Shown here piece by piece: positions 23,146-31,057 of a stretch of 50,224 nucleotides of DNA. The stretch lies in the NCBI GenBank assembly GCA_034435615.1, contig DAOTWZ010000037.1:1-50224 (forward strand), in the 5' to 3' direction. Both the position numbers and the translations under genes were made by a program. Numbering within the stretch: the stretch's first letter is position 1; each line of letters starts with the position of its first letter. This stretch comes from H17-190 sp034435615. Its GTDB lineage: Bacteria; Chloroflexota; Dehalococcoidia; SM23-28-2; HRBIN24. Under the pieces are notes generated by a model, which was not told the origin of the DNA, did not search any database, and was given only the letters and a program-made list of their open reading frames with translations.

Positions 23146-23197
23146 CGTGGCGAAAGCCCCTCGACATAGACGAAATCTCGCTTTCTGGGTGGTGGCG

Positions 23198-24877
23198 ATG
23201 TCCTCTGCTAAGGGAGAGCAGCGCAGCAAGAGCAAGGCAGACTGGCTAGAGAGGCAGTACCGTCCGTCCCTGGAGCAGCTCCCCGAGAGAGAGGAGCCCA
23301 TGGAGACCTCCTACGGGCAGCCGGTGGAGCCTCTCTATACCCCGGAGGACCTGGACGGCTGGAGCTATGAGGAGCGGCTGGGCTACCCCGGCGAATACCC
23401 CTACACCCGCGGCATCCGGCCCAGCATGTACCGCGCCCGCTTCTGGACCATGCGCCAGTACGCAGGCTTCGGCGATGCCGAGGAGTCCAACCAGCGTTAC
23501 AAGTATCTGCTCTCCCAGGGCCAGACCGGCCTCTCCGTCGCCTTCGACCTGCCCACCCAAATAGGCTACGACTCCGATGACCCCATGGCCGAGGGAGAGG
23601 TGGGCAAGGTGGGGGTGGCCATCTCCTCCCTGGCCGATATGGAGCTCCTCTTCAAGGACATCCCCCTGGAGAAAGTCACCACCTCCATGACCATCAACGC
23701 TACGGCGGCCATCCTGCTGGCCCTCTACGTGGCGGTGGCCAAGAAGCAGGGGGCGGACCTGCGGAAGATCAGCGGCACCATCCAGAACGATATACTGAAG
23801 GAGTACATCGCCCGCGGCACCTACATCTTCCCCCCCAAGCCGTCCATGCGCCTGATAACGGACATCTTCGCCTGGTGCAAGGACAACCTGCCCCGCTGGA
23901 ACACCATCAGTATCAGCGGCTACCACATGCGGGAGGCCGGCTGCACGGCCGTGCAGGAGGTGGCCTTTACCTTCGCCAATGCCATCGCCTACGTGCAGGC
24001 CGCCCTGGACGCTGGCCTGGAGATAGACGAGTTCGCCCCCCGCCTCTCCTTCTTCTTCGCCGCCTACACCAACCTGCTGGAGGAAGTGGCCAAGTTCCGG
24101 GCGGCCCGGCGCCTCTGGGCCCGCATCATGAAGGAGCGCTTCGGCGCCCGGGATCCCCAGTCCCTCATGCTCCGCTTCCACACCCAGACCGGGGGCGCCA
24201 CTCTCACCGCCCAGCAGCCGGAGAACAACATCATCCGCACCGCCATCCAGGCGCTGGCTGCGGTGCTGGGAGGCACTCAGTCCCTCCATACCAACTCCTG
24301 GGACGAGGCGCTGGCCCTCCCCAGCGAGCGGGCGGTCCAGGTGGCCCTGCGCACCCAGCAGATCATAGCCTACGAGTCCGGCGTAGCCGACGCCATAGAC
24401 CCGTTGGGCGGCTCCTACTACCTGGAGAAGCTCACCGACCAGATAGAAGAGGAGGCACAGCGCTACATCGACCGCATAGACGACATGGGGGGCGCCCTGG
24501 CTGCCATCGAGATGGGCTACCAGCAGCGGGAGATCCAGGAGGCGGCCTGGCGCTTCCAGCAGCAGGTGGAGGCCGGTAAGCGGGTGGTGGTGGGGGTCAA
24601 CCGCTTCCGCACCGCCGAGGACGGCCCGCCCGGCGAGATCCTGCGGGTGCGGCCGGAGGTGGTCAAGCGGCAACTGGAGCGGCTGCGGCGCGTCAGGGCG
24701 GAGCGGGACAACGCCCGCGTCCAGTCCCTCCTGGGGAAGCTGGAGGAGGCCGCCCGCTCCGACGCCAACATGATGCCGGTGCTCATCGAGTGTGTGGAGA
24801 ACTACGTCACCGTAGGCGAGATCTGCCGCGTCCTGCGCCAGGTCTGGGGCGAGCAGCGGGAGTTCATGGTCTTCTAG
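23198..24877 (+). CDS. Methylmalonyl-CoA mutase, large (catalytic) subunit
   Basis: A 559-residue TIM-barrel subunit that, with a separate B12-binding subunit, interconverts L-methylmalonyl-CoA and succinyl-CoA. Landmarks include TRGIRPSMYRARFWTMRQYAG, GLSVAFDLPTQIGYDSDDP, ISGTIQNDILKEY, NTISISGYHMREAG and GGTQSLHTNSWDEALALP. The Tyr of RQYAG and the Arg of ARGTYIFPP are kept, as in methylmalonyl-CoA rather than isobutyryl-CoA mutases (from memory). No C-terminal B12 domain is fused, and the matching small subunit is at 26357. ATG 23198 is chosen because the promoter ends at 23145. Heads the MCM gene cluster. Confidence 0.95.
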   Translation: MSSAKGEQRSKSKADWLERQYRPSLEQLPEREEPMETSYGQPVEPLYTPEDLDGWSYEERLGYPGEYPYTRGIRPSMYRARFWTMRQYAGFGDAEESNQRYKYLLSQGQTGLSVAFDLPTQIGYDSDDPMAEGEVGKVGVAISSLADMELLFKDIPLEKVTTSMTINATAAILLALYVAVAKKQGADLRKISGTIQNDILKEYIARGTYIFPPKPSMRLITDIFAWCKDNLPRWNTISISGYHMREAGCTAVQEVAFTFANAIAYVQAALDAGLEIDEFAPRLSFFFAAYTNLLEEVAKFRAARRLWARIMKERFGARDPQSLMLRFHTQTGGATLTAQQPENNIIRTAIQALAAVLGGTQSLHTNSWDEALALPSERAVQVALRTQQIIAYESGVADAIDPLGGSYYLEKLTDQIEEEAQRYIDRIDDMGGALAAIEMGYQQREIQEAAWRFQQQVEAGKRVVVGVNRFRTAEDGPPGEILRVRPEVVKRQLERLRRVRAERDNARVQSLLGKLEEAARSDANMMPVLIECVENYVTVGEICRVLRQVWGEQREFMVF

Positions 24878-24974
24878 CCTGGCCCGCCCCAGGGAGAACG
24901 AGAGGAACCGGGAACCGCACCCCGTGGCCGGCCGGGCCGCGCCGGTGCGCCCTATCACCCGCCGGGAGGTAGTC

Positions 24975-25433
24975 ATGGGCAAGCAGGAGCTCATAGCCGA
25001 GGCCGAGGAGACCTTCCAGCAGCTATGGCAGGCCGTCAGCGCCCTGCCGGAGGAGGCGGCCACCCGGCCCTGGCTGGGCGAGTGGTCGGTCAAGGACGTC
25101 CTGGCCCATATCGCCGGCTGGCACCGTGAGATGGCCGGCGTCCTGGAGCGAATGGCCCGGGGCGAGCGCCCGGTGCCCGAGGGCGTGGACTACAACGACA
25201 CCGATGGCTGGAACGCTCGCTTCGCCCAGGCCCACAAAGGGACCCCCTGGCCCCAGATGCTGGAGGAGCTGCGCGCCAGCAAGGAGGCCTTCCTGGCCGC
25301 CGCCCGTCAGGTGCCGGACGACCGCTTCGAGGAGGGGCGGGCGGCCCACCGCATCATGCAGGGCACCGGCACCCGCCACTACCGCGAGCACCTGGAGCAG
25401 ATAGCCGAATGGCGTCAGAGGGAAGGGCTTTGA
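24975..25433 (+). CDS. DinB-like four-helix protein (ClbS/DfsB type)
   Basis: A 152-residue protein of the DinB/YfiT-like superfamily. WLGEWSVKDVLAHIAGWHREM is the characteristic helix with putative metal-ligand histidines, and RHYREHLEQIAEW near the C-terminus supplies the third His. Members act as thiol- or metal-dependent transferases or as ClbS-type hydrolases; which applies here is unknown. ATG 24975 has GGGAGGT at four-base spacing; the longer frame to 24924 lacks one. Its stop overlaps the TTG start of the epimerase gene (TTGA), so it is translationally coupled into the methylmalonyl-CoA cluster. Confidence 0.8.
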   Translation: MGKQELIAEAEETFQQLWQAVSALPEEAATRPWLGEWSVKDVLAHIAGWHREMAGVLERMARGERPVPEGVDYNDTDGWNARFAQAHKGTPWPQMLEELRASKEAFLAAARQVPDDRFEEGRAAHRIMQGTGTRHYREHLEQIAEWRQREGL

Positions 25434-26230
25434 TCAAGAAGATCCATCACATAGGCATCGCCGAGGCCGACCTGGCGGCCGGCCTCGGCTTCTACCGTGA
25501 CGTGCTGGGCCTCCCCTTCCACAAGGAGGCGGAGGTCAAGGAGCAGGGCGTCCGGGCGGCCCTCCTCCTGGCGGGGGAGAGCGAGATAGAGCTGCTGGAG
25601 CCCACCGCGCCGGAGACGCCTGTGGGCCGCTTCCTGGCCCGCCGGGGCGGGGGCCTTCACCACATCTGCTTCGAGGTGGAGGACGTGGCCGCTGAGTTGG
25701 CCGCCCTCAAGGCCCGCGGCGTGGAGCTGGTGGACCAGGAGCCCCGCCAGGGGCTGGCCGGCATCATCGCCTTTCTCCACCCGCGCGCCCACCGCGGCGT
25801 CCTGGTGGAGCTGGCCCGTCCTCCGCAGGAGGAACGCCACGCCGTCCCCTCGCCCCTGGTAAGGCGGCTCCGCTACGTCCTCATCGGCGCCGACGACCCG
25901 GCCGATGCCCTGGCCCGCTACGAGGCGAACCTGGGCCTCCGGGCGGCGAGCGGGGACGGCCCGGCGGGGCAGGTGCCGGTGGGGGAGTCCCTCCTCCTCG
26001 TCCTCACCGCCGAAGAGGCGCAGCCCCACCTGCCGGTGGGGACGGAGGCGGGGGAGGGGCTGCTGGCCCTGGGCCTGGAGGTGGGCGACCTGGAGGCGGC
26101 CGTGGAGCACCTCCGGCAGCGGGGCGTGGAGGTATCCGCCCCGGCCCCGGGCATCCTGCCGGGGACGCGGGTTGCTAGCGTGGCCCCCGCGGCCAGCCAC
26201 GGCGTCCCTCTCCACCTGGTGGGGACCTAG
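25430..26230 (+). CDS. Methylmalonyl-CoA epimerase domain fused to a second VOC domain
   Basis: A 266-residue protein of two vicinal-oxygen-chelate units. Residues 1-130 match methylmalonyl-CoA epimerase: IKKIHHIGIAEADL, IELLEPTAPETPVGRFL, GGGLHHICFEVEDV and LHPRAHRGVLVEL, with His7, His78 and Glu127 as likely metal ligands. It would epimerise (2S)- and (2R)-methylmalonyl-CoA next to the mutase. Residues 145-266 form a degenerate second VOC module (RYVLIGADDPADALARYEANLGL ends at about 172) without the same ligands. Normal epimerases are about 135-150 residues, so the extension is unusual. TTG 25430 overlaps the previous stop and has GGAAGGGC upstream. Confidence 0.87.
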   Translation: MIKKIHHIGIAEADLAAGLGFYRDVLGLPFHKEAEVKEQGVRAALLLAGESEIELLEPTAPETPVGRFLARRGGGLHHICFEVEDVAAELAALKARGVELVDQEPRQGLAGIIAFLHPRAHRGVLVELARPPQEERHAVPSPLVRRLRYVLIGADDPADALARYEANLGLRAASGDGPAGQVPVGESLLLVLTAEEAQPHLPVGTEAGEGLLALGLEVGDLEAAVEHLRQRGVEVSAPAPGILPGTRVASVAPAASHGVPLHLVGT

Positions 26231-26288
26231 GCCGGAGCCCCGAGGGGCGACGCCCCCACGCAGGCGCGTCTGTCGCAGCCCCCGGGGG

Positions 26289-26315
26289 AGCGGGGACGGC
26301 CCCGCTCCTGCGGGG
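26289..26315 (+). other. Pair of mutually exclusive GC hairpins
   Basis: AGCGGGG-ACGG-CCCCGCT (26289-26306) competes with CCCCGC-TCCT-GCGGGG (26300-26315). Neither is followed by a T-run, so this is not a standard terminator. It lies in the 126-base gap between the epimerase and the small mutase subunit, just before a -10 element. Confidence 0.35.
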
Positions 26316-26328
26316 GGTAACCATACTA

Positions 26329-26334
26329 TATAAT
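26329..26334 (+). promoter_or_regulatory. -10 element before the small mutase subunit
   Basis: TATAAT in the context ACTATATAATCGGCCC, 22 bases upstream of ATG 26357 with GGAGGG between. No clear -35. It suggests an internal promoter for the B12 subunit and meaB. Confidence 0.45.
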
Positions 26335-26356
26335 CGGCCCTAGGAGGGAATGGCCC

Positions 26357-26779
26357 ATGACGCAGGAGCGCAAGGTGAAGATCGTCATCGCCAAGCCTGG
26401 GCTGGACGGACACGACCGCGGCGCCAAGGTGGTGGCCCGCGCCCTGCGGGACGCTGGCTTCGAGGTGGTATACACCGGGATCCGGCAGACGCCGGAGATG
26501 ATCGCCGAGACGGCCCTGCAGGAGGACGCCGATGCCGTCGGCCTCTCCATCCTCTCGGGGGCGCACCTGGAGCTCTTCCCCCGCGTGGTGGAGGAGCTCC
26601 GGAAGCGGGGCCTGGACGATGTTGTCCTCTTCGGTGGCGGCATCATCCCCCAGGAGGACATACCGGAGCTGGAGCGCGTGGGCTTCAAGGCCATATTCGG
26701 GCCTGGCACCTCCACCGAGGAGATCGTCGAGTGGGTGCGACAGAACGTCCGGCCGCGGGGAGTGGGAGTGAAGTCGTGA
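26357..26779 (+). CDS. Methylmalonyl-CoA mutase small subunit (cobalamin-binding)
   Basis: A 140-residue stand-alone B12-binding domain. The DxHxxG motif is in KPGLDGHDRGAKVV with lower-ligand His19; SILSGAH and VVLFGGGIIPQEDI are the other two cobalamin-contact loops. It pairs with the catalytic subunit at 23198 to make a split methylmalonyl-CoA mutase, as in archaea and many Chloroflexota. ATG 26357 follows GGAGGG. The stop overlaps the GTG start of meaB (GTGA), consistent with stoichiometric synthesis. Confidence 0.95.
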   Translation: MTQERKVKIVIAKPGLDGHDRGAKVVARALRDAGFEVVYTGIRQTPEMIAETALQEDADAVGLSILSGAHLELFPRVVEELRKRGLDDVVLFGGGIIPQEDIPELERVGFKAIFGPGTSTEEIVEWVRQNVRPRGVGVKS

Positions 26780-27726
26780 TCCGAGAGCTGGTGGACAACG
26801 CCCTGGGCGGCGACAGGCGGTCGCTGGCCCGCCTGTTGAGCCTGGTGGAGAACGGTTACCCCGAGGGGCGAGAGGCGCTCCGCCTCCTTTACAGGCATAC
26901 CGGACGGGCCCACGTGGTGGGCATCACCGGCGGCGCCGGGGCTGGCAAGAGCACCCTCATCTTCGCCCTGGCCCGGGAGCTGCGAAAGCGAGGGCTCACC
27001 GTGGGTGTGGTGGCGGTGGACCCCACCAGCCCCTTCACCCAGGGCGCCCTCCTGGGAGACCGCGTGCGTATGCAGGGTCTCACCTCGGACCCCGGGGTGT
27101 TCATCCGCAGCATGGCCAGTCGGGGCGCCGTGGGCGGCCTGGCCCCAGCCACCCTGGACGTGGTCACCGTCCTGGACGCCGTGGGACGGGACGTCATCAT
27201 TGTGGAGACGGTGGGGGCCGGCCAGGACGAGGTAGAGATAATGGACACCGCCCACACGGTGGTGGTGGTCGTCGTTCCCGGCACGGGGGACGAGATACAG
27301 GCCATCAAGGCGGGCATCCTGGAGATCGCCCACATTCTGACCGTCAACAAGGCCGACCTCCCTCGCGCCGACCTGCTGGCCAACTACCTGGCGGAGTTCG
27401 TCAACCTGGAGAAGGGGGATGGCTGGCGAGTGCCCATAGTGAAGACTGTGGCCATCAAGGAGGGAGGAGTGACGGAGCTGGTGGAGGCACTGGAGGCGCA
27501 CCGCCGCCATCTGGAGCGGTCCCCGGCCCGGGAGGAGATGGAGACGGAGCGGGCCCGGCGCCGTCTGCTGACCGCCCTCCGCTCCCAGTTGTGGGAGCGG
27601 TCTTTGCGCATCGCCCAGAAGGACGGCGCCCTGGAAGGGCTGGCGCGGGCCATCGCCGCCCGCGAAATGGACCCCTACACCGCTGCCGCTGGCCTGCTGG
27701 AGTCCGCCCTTCGCCCCGAGAGCTAG
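26776..27726 (+). CDS. meaB: Methylmalonyl-CoA mutase-associated GTPase MeaB
   Basis: A 316-residue G3E-family P-loop GTPase that protects and reloads B12-dependent methylmalonyl-CoA mutase. Walker A is GGAGAGKST (52-60); VVAVDPTSPFTQGALLGDRVRM is the family signature; DVIIVETVGAGQDE holds the Walker B/switch II region, and LTVNKAD is the guanine-specificity motif. C-terminal helices mediate dimerisation. GTG 26776 overlaps the small-subunit stop. The long frame upstream (from 26350) is only a shadow of that gene. Confidence 0.95.
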   Translation: MIRELVDNALGGDRRSLARLLSLVENGYPEGREALRLLYRHTGRAHVVGITGGAGAGKSTLIFALARELRKRGLTVGVVAVDPTSPFTQGALLGDRVRMQGLTSDPGVFIRSMASRGAVGGLAPATLDVVTVLDAVGRDVIIVETVGAGQDEVEIMDTAHTVVVVVVPGTGDEIQAIKAGILEIAHILTVNKADLPRADLLANYLAEFVNLEKGDGWRVPIVKTVAIKEGGVTELVEALEAHRRHLERSPAREEMETERARRRLLTALRSQLWERSLRIAQKDGALEGLARAIAAREMDPYTAAAGLLESALRPES

Positions 27727-27729
27727 GCA

Positions 27730-27735
27730 TATAAT
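27730..27735 (+). promoter_or_regulatory. -10 element before the CNNM/CBS gene
   Basis: TATAAT in GCATATAATCGGCGTG, immediately after meaB and 42 bases before ATG 27777. No convincing -35. Confidence 0.45.
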
Positions 27736-27776
27736 CGGCGTGAACGGCCGGGCACTTCGGGCGGAGCGCACCGCCG

Positions 27777-29126
27777 ATGCTCACCCCTGAGCTGGGCCTC
27801 TCTACCTCATCCCATTCGCTGCAGGAGGGCAGCACCTTCCAGGTGAGCGGCATCCCTACCCCGGCGGCCGCTCTCATCCTGGGCATCAGCCTTTTCTCCT
27901 TCGCCCTGGTGAACGGGCTGGAGATCGCCGTGGTGGCCGCCAACCGCATACGGGTGCGCCACCTGATGGAGCAGGGGAGCCGCTCCGCCCTGGCCCTCCA
28001 CCGCCTCCAGTTGGCCCGGGAGCGCTTCTTCACTCTGGTCATCCTTCTGCAGAACCTGGCCGTCATCCTGGCCTCCATAGCCAGCAGCGTCCTGACGGCG
28101 CAGGCCCTGGGAGGGATAGGCGGCCTGGTGCTGGGCGTGGGCGTTCTCACCATCGGTGTGGCCATCCTGGGGGAGGTGCTCCCCAAGGTGCTGGCGGCCC
28201 ACGCCGGAGAGCGCTTCGCCCTGGTGATGGCCCGCCCTCTGGAGGCCCTGCTGTGGCTGCTCCAGCCGGTGGTGGCCCCCCTGGCGGCGGCCCCCACCAT
28301 CGTCTCCCGCCTCCTCCTGGGCAGGGCGTACGAGGAGGGCCCCACGGTGACTGAGGCTGAGTTGCGCACCCTCATCGATATCAGCGTGGAGGAGGGGGCC
28401 GTAGAAGAGAAGGAGGCGCGGCTCCTGGAGCGGGTCTTCCGCTTCGGCGACAAGCGGGTGGGGGAGGTCATGGTGCCCCGCACCGAGATCGTCTGGGTGG
28501 AGAGGGGGACTACGCTGTCCGAGTTCTTCAAGATCTTCGTGGAGACGCCCCACACCCGCTTCCCGGTCTACCAGGAGAGCGTCGACAACGTCGTCGGCAT
28601 TGTCAACATCAAGGATGTGCTGCGGGGCCTGGCCCTGGGGGAGCTGACCGGGGACAGCCCCATCGACTGGTGCATGCGGCCGGCCCTCTTCGTCCCCGAG
28701 AGCAAGCGGGTGGGCGACCTCTTCGCCGAGATGCAGAACGCTGGCCAGCAGATGGCGGTGGTGGTGGACGAGTTCGGCGGGACGGCGGGCCTGGTGACGG
28801 TGGAGATGCTGCTGGAGGAGCTGGTGGGCGCCGTCAGCGACGAGCTGCGCCCTCACCAGCCGGAGTTCGTGACCCTGGACGAGCGCACCTACCGCCTGGA
28901 CGGCGGCATGTCCGTGGACGATGCCAACCAGCAGCTAGGACTCGGCCTCCCTGAGGGGGACTACGAGACGGTGGCCGGCTTCATCCTGGACCATCTGGGC
29001 CGCATCCCGGAGGAGGGGGAGCAGTTCGTCTACAATGGCCTGCGCTTCGCCATCACCCGTATGCTGGGCCGTAAGATAGAGGAGGTGACGGTGACCAGAC
29101 TGAGCGAAGGGGGAGGCAGCTCATGA
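27777..29126 (+). CDS. Hemolysin/CorC family protein (CNNM - CBS pair - CorC_HlyC)
   Basis: A 449-residue membrane protein with the CNNM transmembrane domain (hydrophobic spans from about 30 to 190, including LILGISLFSFALVNGLEIA), a cytosolic CBS pair (about 220-345; RVGEVMVPRTEIVWV, then VVGIVNIKDVL, QMAVVVDEFGGTAGLVT) and a C-terminal CorC_HlyC domain (TYRLDGGMSVDD onward). Members transport or regulate Mg2+ or Co2+ export; the hemolysin label is historical. ATG 27777 is 42 bases after a -10. It overlaps the DUF2344 gene by four bases (ATGA). Confidence 0.92.
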   Translation: MLTPELGLSTSSHSLQEGSTFQVSGIPTPAAALILGISLFSFALVNGLEIAVVAANRIRVRHLMEQGSRSALALHRLQLARERFFTLVILLQNLAVILASIASSVLTAQALGGIGGLVLGVGVLTIGVAILGEVLPKVLAAHAGERFALVMARPLEALLWLLQPVVAPLAAAPTIVSRLLLGRAYEEGPTVTEAELRTLIDISVEEGAVEEKEARLLERVFRFGDKRVGEVMVPRTEIVWVERGTTLSEFFKIFVETPHTRFPVYQESVDNVVGIVNIKDVLRGLALGELTGDSPIDWCMRPALFVPESKRVGDLFAEMQNAGQQMAVVVDEFGGTAGLVTVEMLLEELVGAVSDELRPHQPEFVTLDERTYRLDGGMSVDDANQQLGLGLPEGDYETVAGFILDHLGRIPEEGEQFVYNGLRFAITRMLGRKIEEVTVTRLSEGGGSS

Positions 29127-29824
29127 ACCTCAAGGTGCAGCGCCTCCGGGCTACCTTCCGGCGGGGCGACTCCGTCAAATACCTGGCCCACCTGGACCTC
29201 ATGCGCTACTGGGAGCGGGCCCTGCGGCGGGCGGGCGTCCCCCTCTCCTACTCCGAGGGCCACAGCCCCACCCCCCGCCTCTCCCTGGCCGCCCCCCTCC
29301 CGGTGGGAGTCACCTCCTCCTGCGAGCTCATGGACGTCTTCCTCTACCGGCGCATGACGCTGCGCGACTTCCTGAAGCAGGTCAACGCCAAGGTGGTCCC
29401 GGGCACCGAGGTGCTGACGGTGCGGGAGGTGGGCCTGCGAGAACCCTCCCTGCAGTCTCTGGTGCGCTGGGCCGAGTACCGCGTGGAGGTGGCCCGAGAG
29501 GGGCGCTCCCGCCAGGAGCTGGAGGAGCGGGTGGAGCGGCTGCTGGCCCTGGACTCTCTTCCCTGGCAGCACCTGCGGGACGGCCAGGTGCGCCGCTACG
29601 ACCTGCGCGCCCTGGTCTACGACCTCTGGCTGGAGGAAGAGACGGAGGAGAGCTTCATCCTGGGTATGCGCCTGCGCACCGACCAACAGACGGCGGGCCG
29701 GGCGGAGCAGGTGACGGCCGCCCTCGGCTTCGCCGGGCCGCCGCTGCGCATACACCGGGCCCGCCTGTTCGTGGAGGAGACGCCGCGGGCCACGCGGGCC
29801 TTCCGGCGCCTGGGAGAGATGTAG
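29123..29824 (+). CDS. DUF2344 / radical-SAM-linked protein (TIGR03936 type), stand-alone
   Basis: A 233-residue protein of the family usually found fused to, or adjacent to, a B12-type radical SAM protein. Recognisable parts are RATFRRGDSVKYLAHLDLMRYWERALRRAG (in pieces across residues 9-38), SYSEGHSPTPRLSLAAPLPVGV, and the closing RARLFVEE. The function is unknown; it has been tied to tRNA or rRNA modification by neighbourhood only. No radical SAM gene is present anywhere in this window, which is odd. Starts at ATG 29123 inside the stop of the CNNM gene, so it is translationally coupled to it. Confidence 0.85.
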   Translation: MNLKVQRLRATFRRGDSVKYLAHLDLMRYWERALRRAGVPLSYSEGHSPTPRLSLAAPLPVGVTSSCELMDVFLYRRMTLRDFLKQVNAKVVPGTEVLTVREVGLREPSLQSLVRWAEYRVEVAREGRSRQELEERVERLLALDSLPWQHLRDGQVRRYDLRALVYDLWLEEETEESFILGMRLRTDQQTAGRAEQVTAALGFAGPPLRIHRARLFVEETPRATRAFRRLGEM

Positions 29825-29841
29825 GTAGCCCCGTCGTCCCC

Positions 29842-29847
29842 TATAAT
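29842..29847 (+). promoter_or_regulatory. -10 element before the RpiB-like gene
   Basis: TATAAT in CCCTATAATGGAGG. With initiation near 29853 the leader to ATG 29874 is about 20 bases, which favours that start over GTG 29862. Confidence 0.45.
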
Positions 29848-29873
29848 GGAGGCCGTAGGGGGTGTCCCTGGAG

Positions 29874-30326
29874 ATGCGCATAGCGCTGGGCAGCGACGAG
29901 AAGACCGTCCTGACGGACTACCTGGTGGAGGAGCTGCGACGCCGCGGTCTGGAGGTGGAGCTCTTCGGCCCCCTGCGGGGGGAGCCCGTCCAGTGGGCAG
30001 AGGTGGCGCGCCAGGTGGCGGAGGCTGTGGCCTCCGGCCGGGCGGACCAGGGGATCCTCTGCTGCTGGACCGGCACCGGGGTCTCCATCGCCGCTAACAA
30101 GGTGCCCGGCGTGCGGGCGGCCCTCTGCCACGACGCCGAGACGGCCCGCGGGGCGCGGGCCTGGAACCAGGCCAACGTCCTCTGTCTGAGCCTTCGCTCC
30201 ACTGCCCCTGCCGTGGCCAGGGAGATCCTGGACGCCTGGTTCAGCACCGGGCCCGACCCGTCCGAGGCGGAGAACGTGGCCCGGGTGGAGGAGATGGACC
30301 GCCTCTACAGGGGCGCCCGGGCCTGA
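29874..30326 (+). CDS. RpiB/LacA/LacB family sugar-phosphate isomerase
   Basis: A 150-residue protein with the RpiB fold, opening MRIALGSDEKTVLTDYLVEELRRRG (first block, residues 1-25) and carrying GILCCWTGTGVSIAANKVPGVRAAL, where Cys63 or Cys64 matches the catalytic cysteine of RpiB. Two differences from true ribose-5-phosphate isomerase B stand out: SDHAG reads SDEKT, and the R-x-H-N-x-AN block reads RAWNQAN, losing a substrate-contacting His. It is thus a family member whose substrate may not be ribose 5-phosphate. Start chosen at ATG 29874 by family alignment and promoter position; GTG 29862 is the alternative. Confidence 0.85.
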   Translation: MRIALGSDEKTVLTDYLVEELRRRGLEVELFGPLRGEPVQWAEVARQVAEAVASGRADQGILCCWTGTGVSIAANKVPGVRAALCHDAETARGARAWNQANVLCLSLRSTAPAVAREILDAWFSTGPDPSEAENVARVEEMDRLYRGARA

Positions 30327-30349
30327 CGACACCGATGGAGAGACGCTAG

Positions 30350-31039
30350 TTGTCCCGCCGCGAGCGACGTCGTTCCCGGAGGGCCCGGCAGGCCAGGCAG
30401 GAGAAGGCCCCCCTCATCTGGCAGCGCAGCGGCCCCGCCCCCAGGGGCAGGGGCGCCGCCCCCCAGCCGAAGGTGGCCAGAGGCGGAGGTGGTTTCTACA
30501 TTCCGCCCTGGCTGCCAGTGGTCGGGATCATCGTCGCCGTGGTGGCCATCTTCCTGGGGCTGGTGCTCTTCCGCGAGACCTCCACGGCCAGCCCTCGCAT
30601 CGGCGACCACATGCACGCCGCCTATGAGATCATCATCTGTGGCACCCGTCAGCCCCCTCTGCCCTCGTTCCCGGGCGGCGTCCATACCCACGGCGATGGC
30701 TACATCCACCTGCATCCCCAGTTCGCCAGCGAGGAAGGGCGAGGGGCCAGCCTGGTGCGGTTCTTCGAGTACGCCGGCCGTGCCCTGGGCTCCGGCGGCG
30801 TCCTGACCCGGGACACTCTGCAGGTGCCGGGGGACCCGCGGGTCTTCCGCAACGGCGACATCTGCCAGGAGGGGCCGGACCAGGGCCAGCCGGGCGTGGT
30901 CCAGGTCTTCGTCAACGGAGAGCGCCGGCTGGACTTCGAGGACTACGTCCCCCGGGACGGGGACAGGGTGCAGATAGTCTTCGGCCCGGAGAGGGCAGCG
31001 CCCACGCCATCTGGCTCGCCAGCGCCAGCGCCGGACTAG
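30350..31039 (+). CDS. Membrane-anchored His-rich extracytoplasmic protein
   Basis: A 229-residue protein: a very basic N-terminus (residues 1-45), one membrane span (about 52-76, WLPVVGIIVAVVAIFLGLVL), then an exported domain. That domain contains DHMHAAYEIIICG and GGVHTHGDGYIHLHPQF, a cluster of at least six histidines that looks metal-binding, and ends with a Pro/Ala tail. A similar HTHGDG-IH-HP arrangement exists in conserved hypothetical proteins of actinobacteria, as I recall. Function unknown. The start is TTG 30350 with GGAG nine bases upstream; the nearby ATG 30334 hits a stop at once. Confidence 0.75.
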   Translation: MSRRERRRSRRARQARQEKAPLIWQRSGPAPRGRGAAPQPKVARGGGGFYIPPWLPVVGIIVAVVAIFLGLVLFRETSTASPRIGDHMHAAYEIIICGTRQPPLPSFPGGVHTHGDGYIHLHPQFASEEGRGASLVRFFEYAGRALGSGGVLTRDTLQVPGDPRVFRNGDICQEGPDQGQPGVVQVFVNGERRLDFEDYVPRDGDRVQIVFGPERAAPTPSGSPAPAPD

Positions 31040-31057
31040 GGCCCGGCGGAGCGGACG

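Noticed and set aside
23122..23197. Cobalamin riboswitch before the B12-dependent mutase
   Set aside because: The leader is under 50 bases and lacks a B12 box; too short for this class.
23246..25093. 615-codon minus-strand open frame opposite methylmalonyl-CoA mutase
   Set aside because: Shadow of a highly conserved enzyme on the other strand; no domain likeness.
26289..26315. Intrinsic terminator between epimerase and small mutase subunit
   Set aside because: Hairpins form but there is no T-run on either strand; kept only as an unexplained structure.
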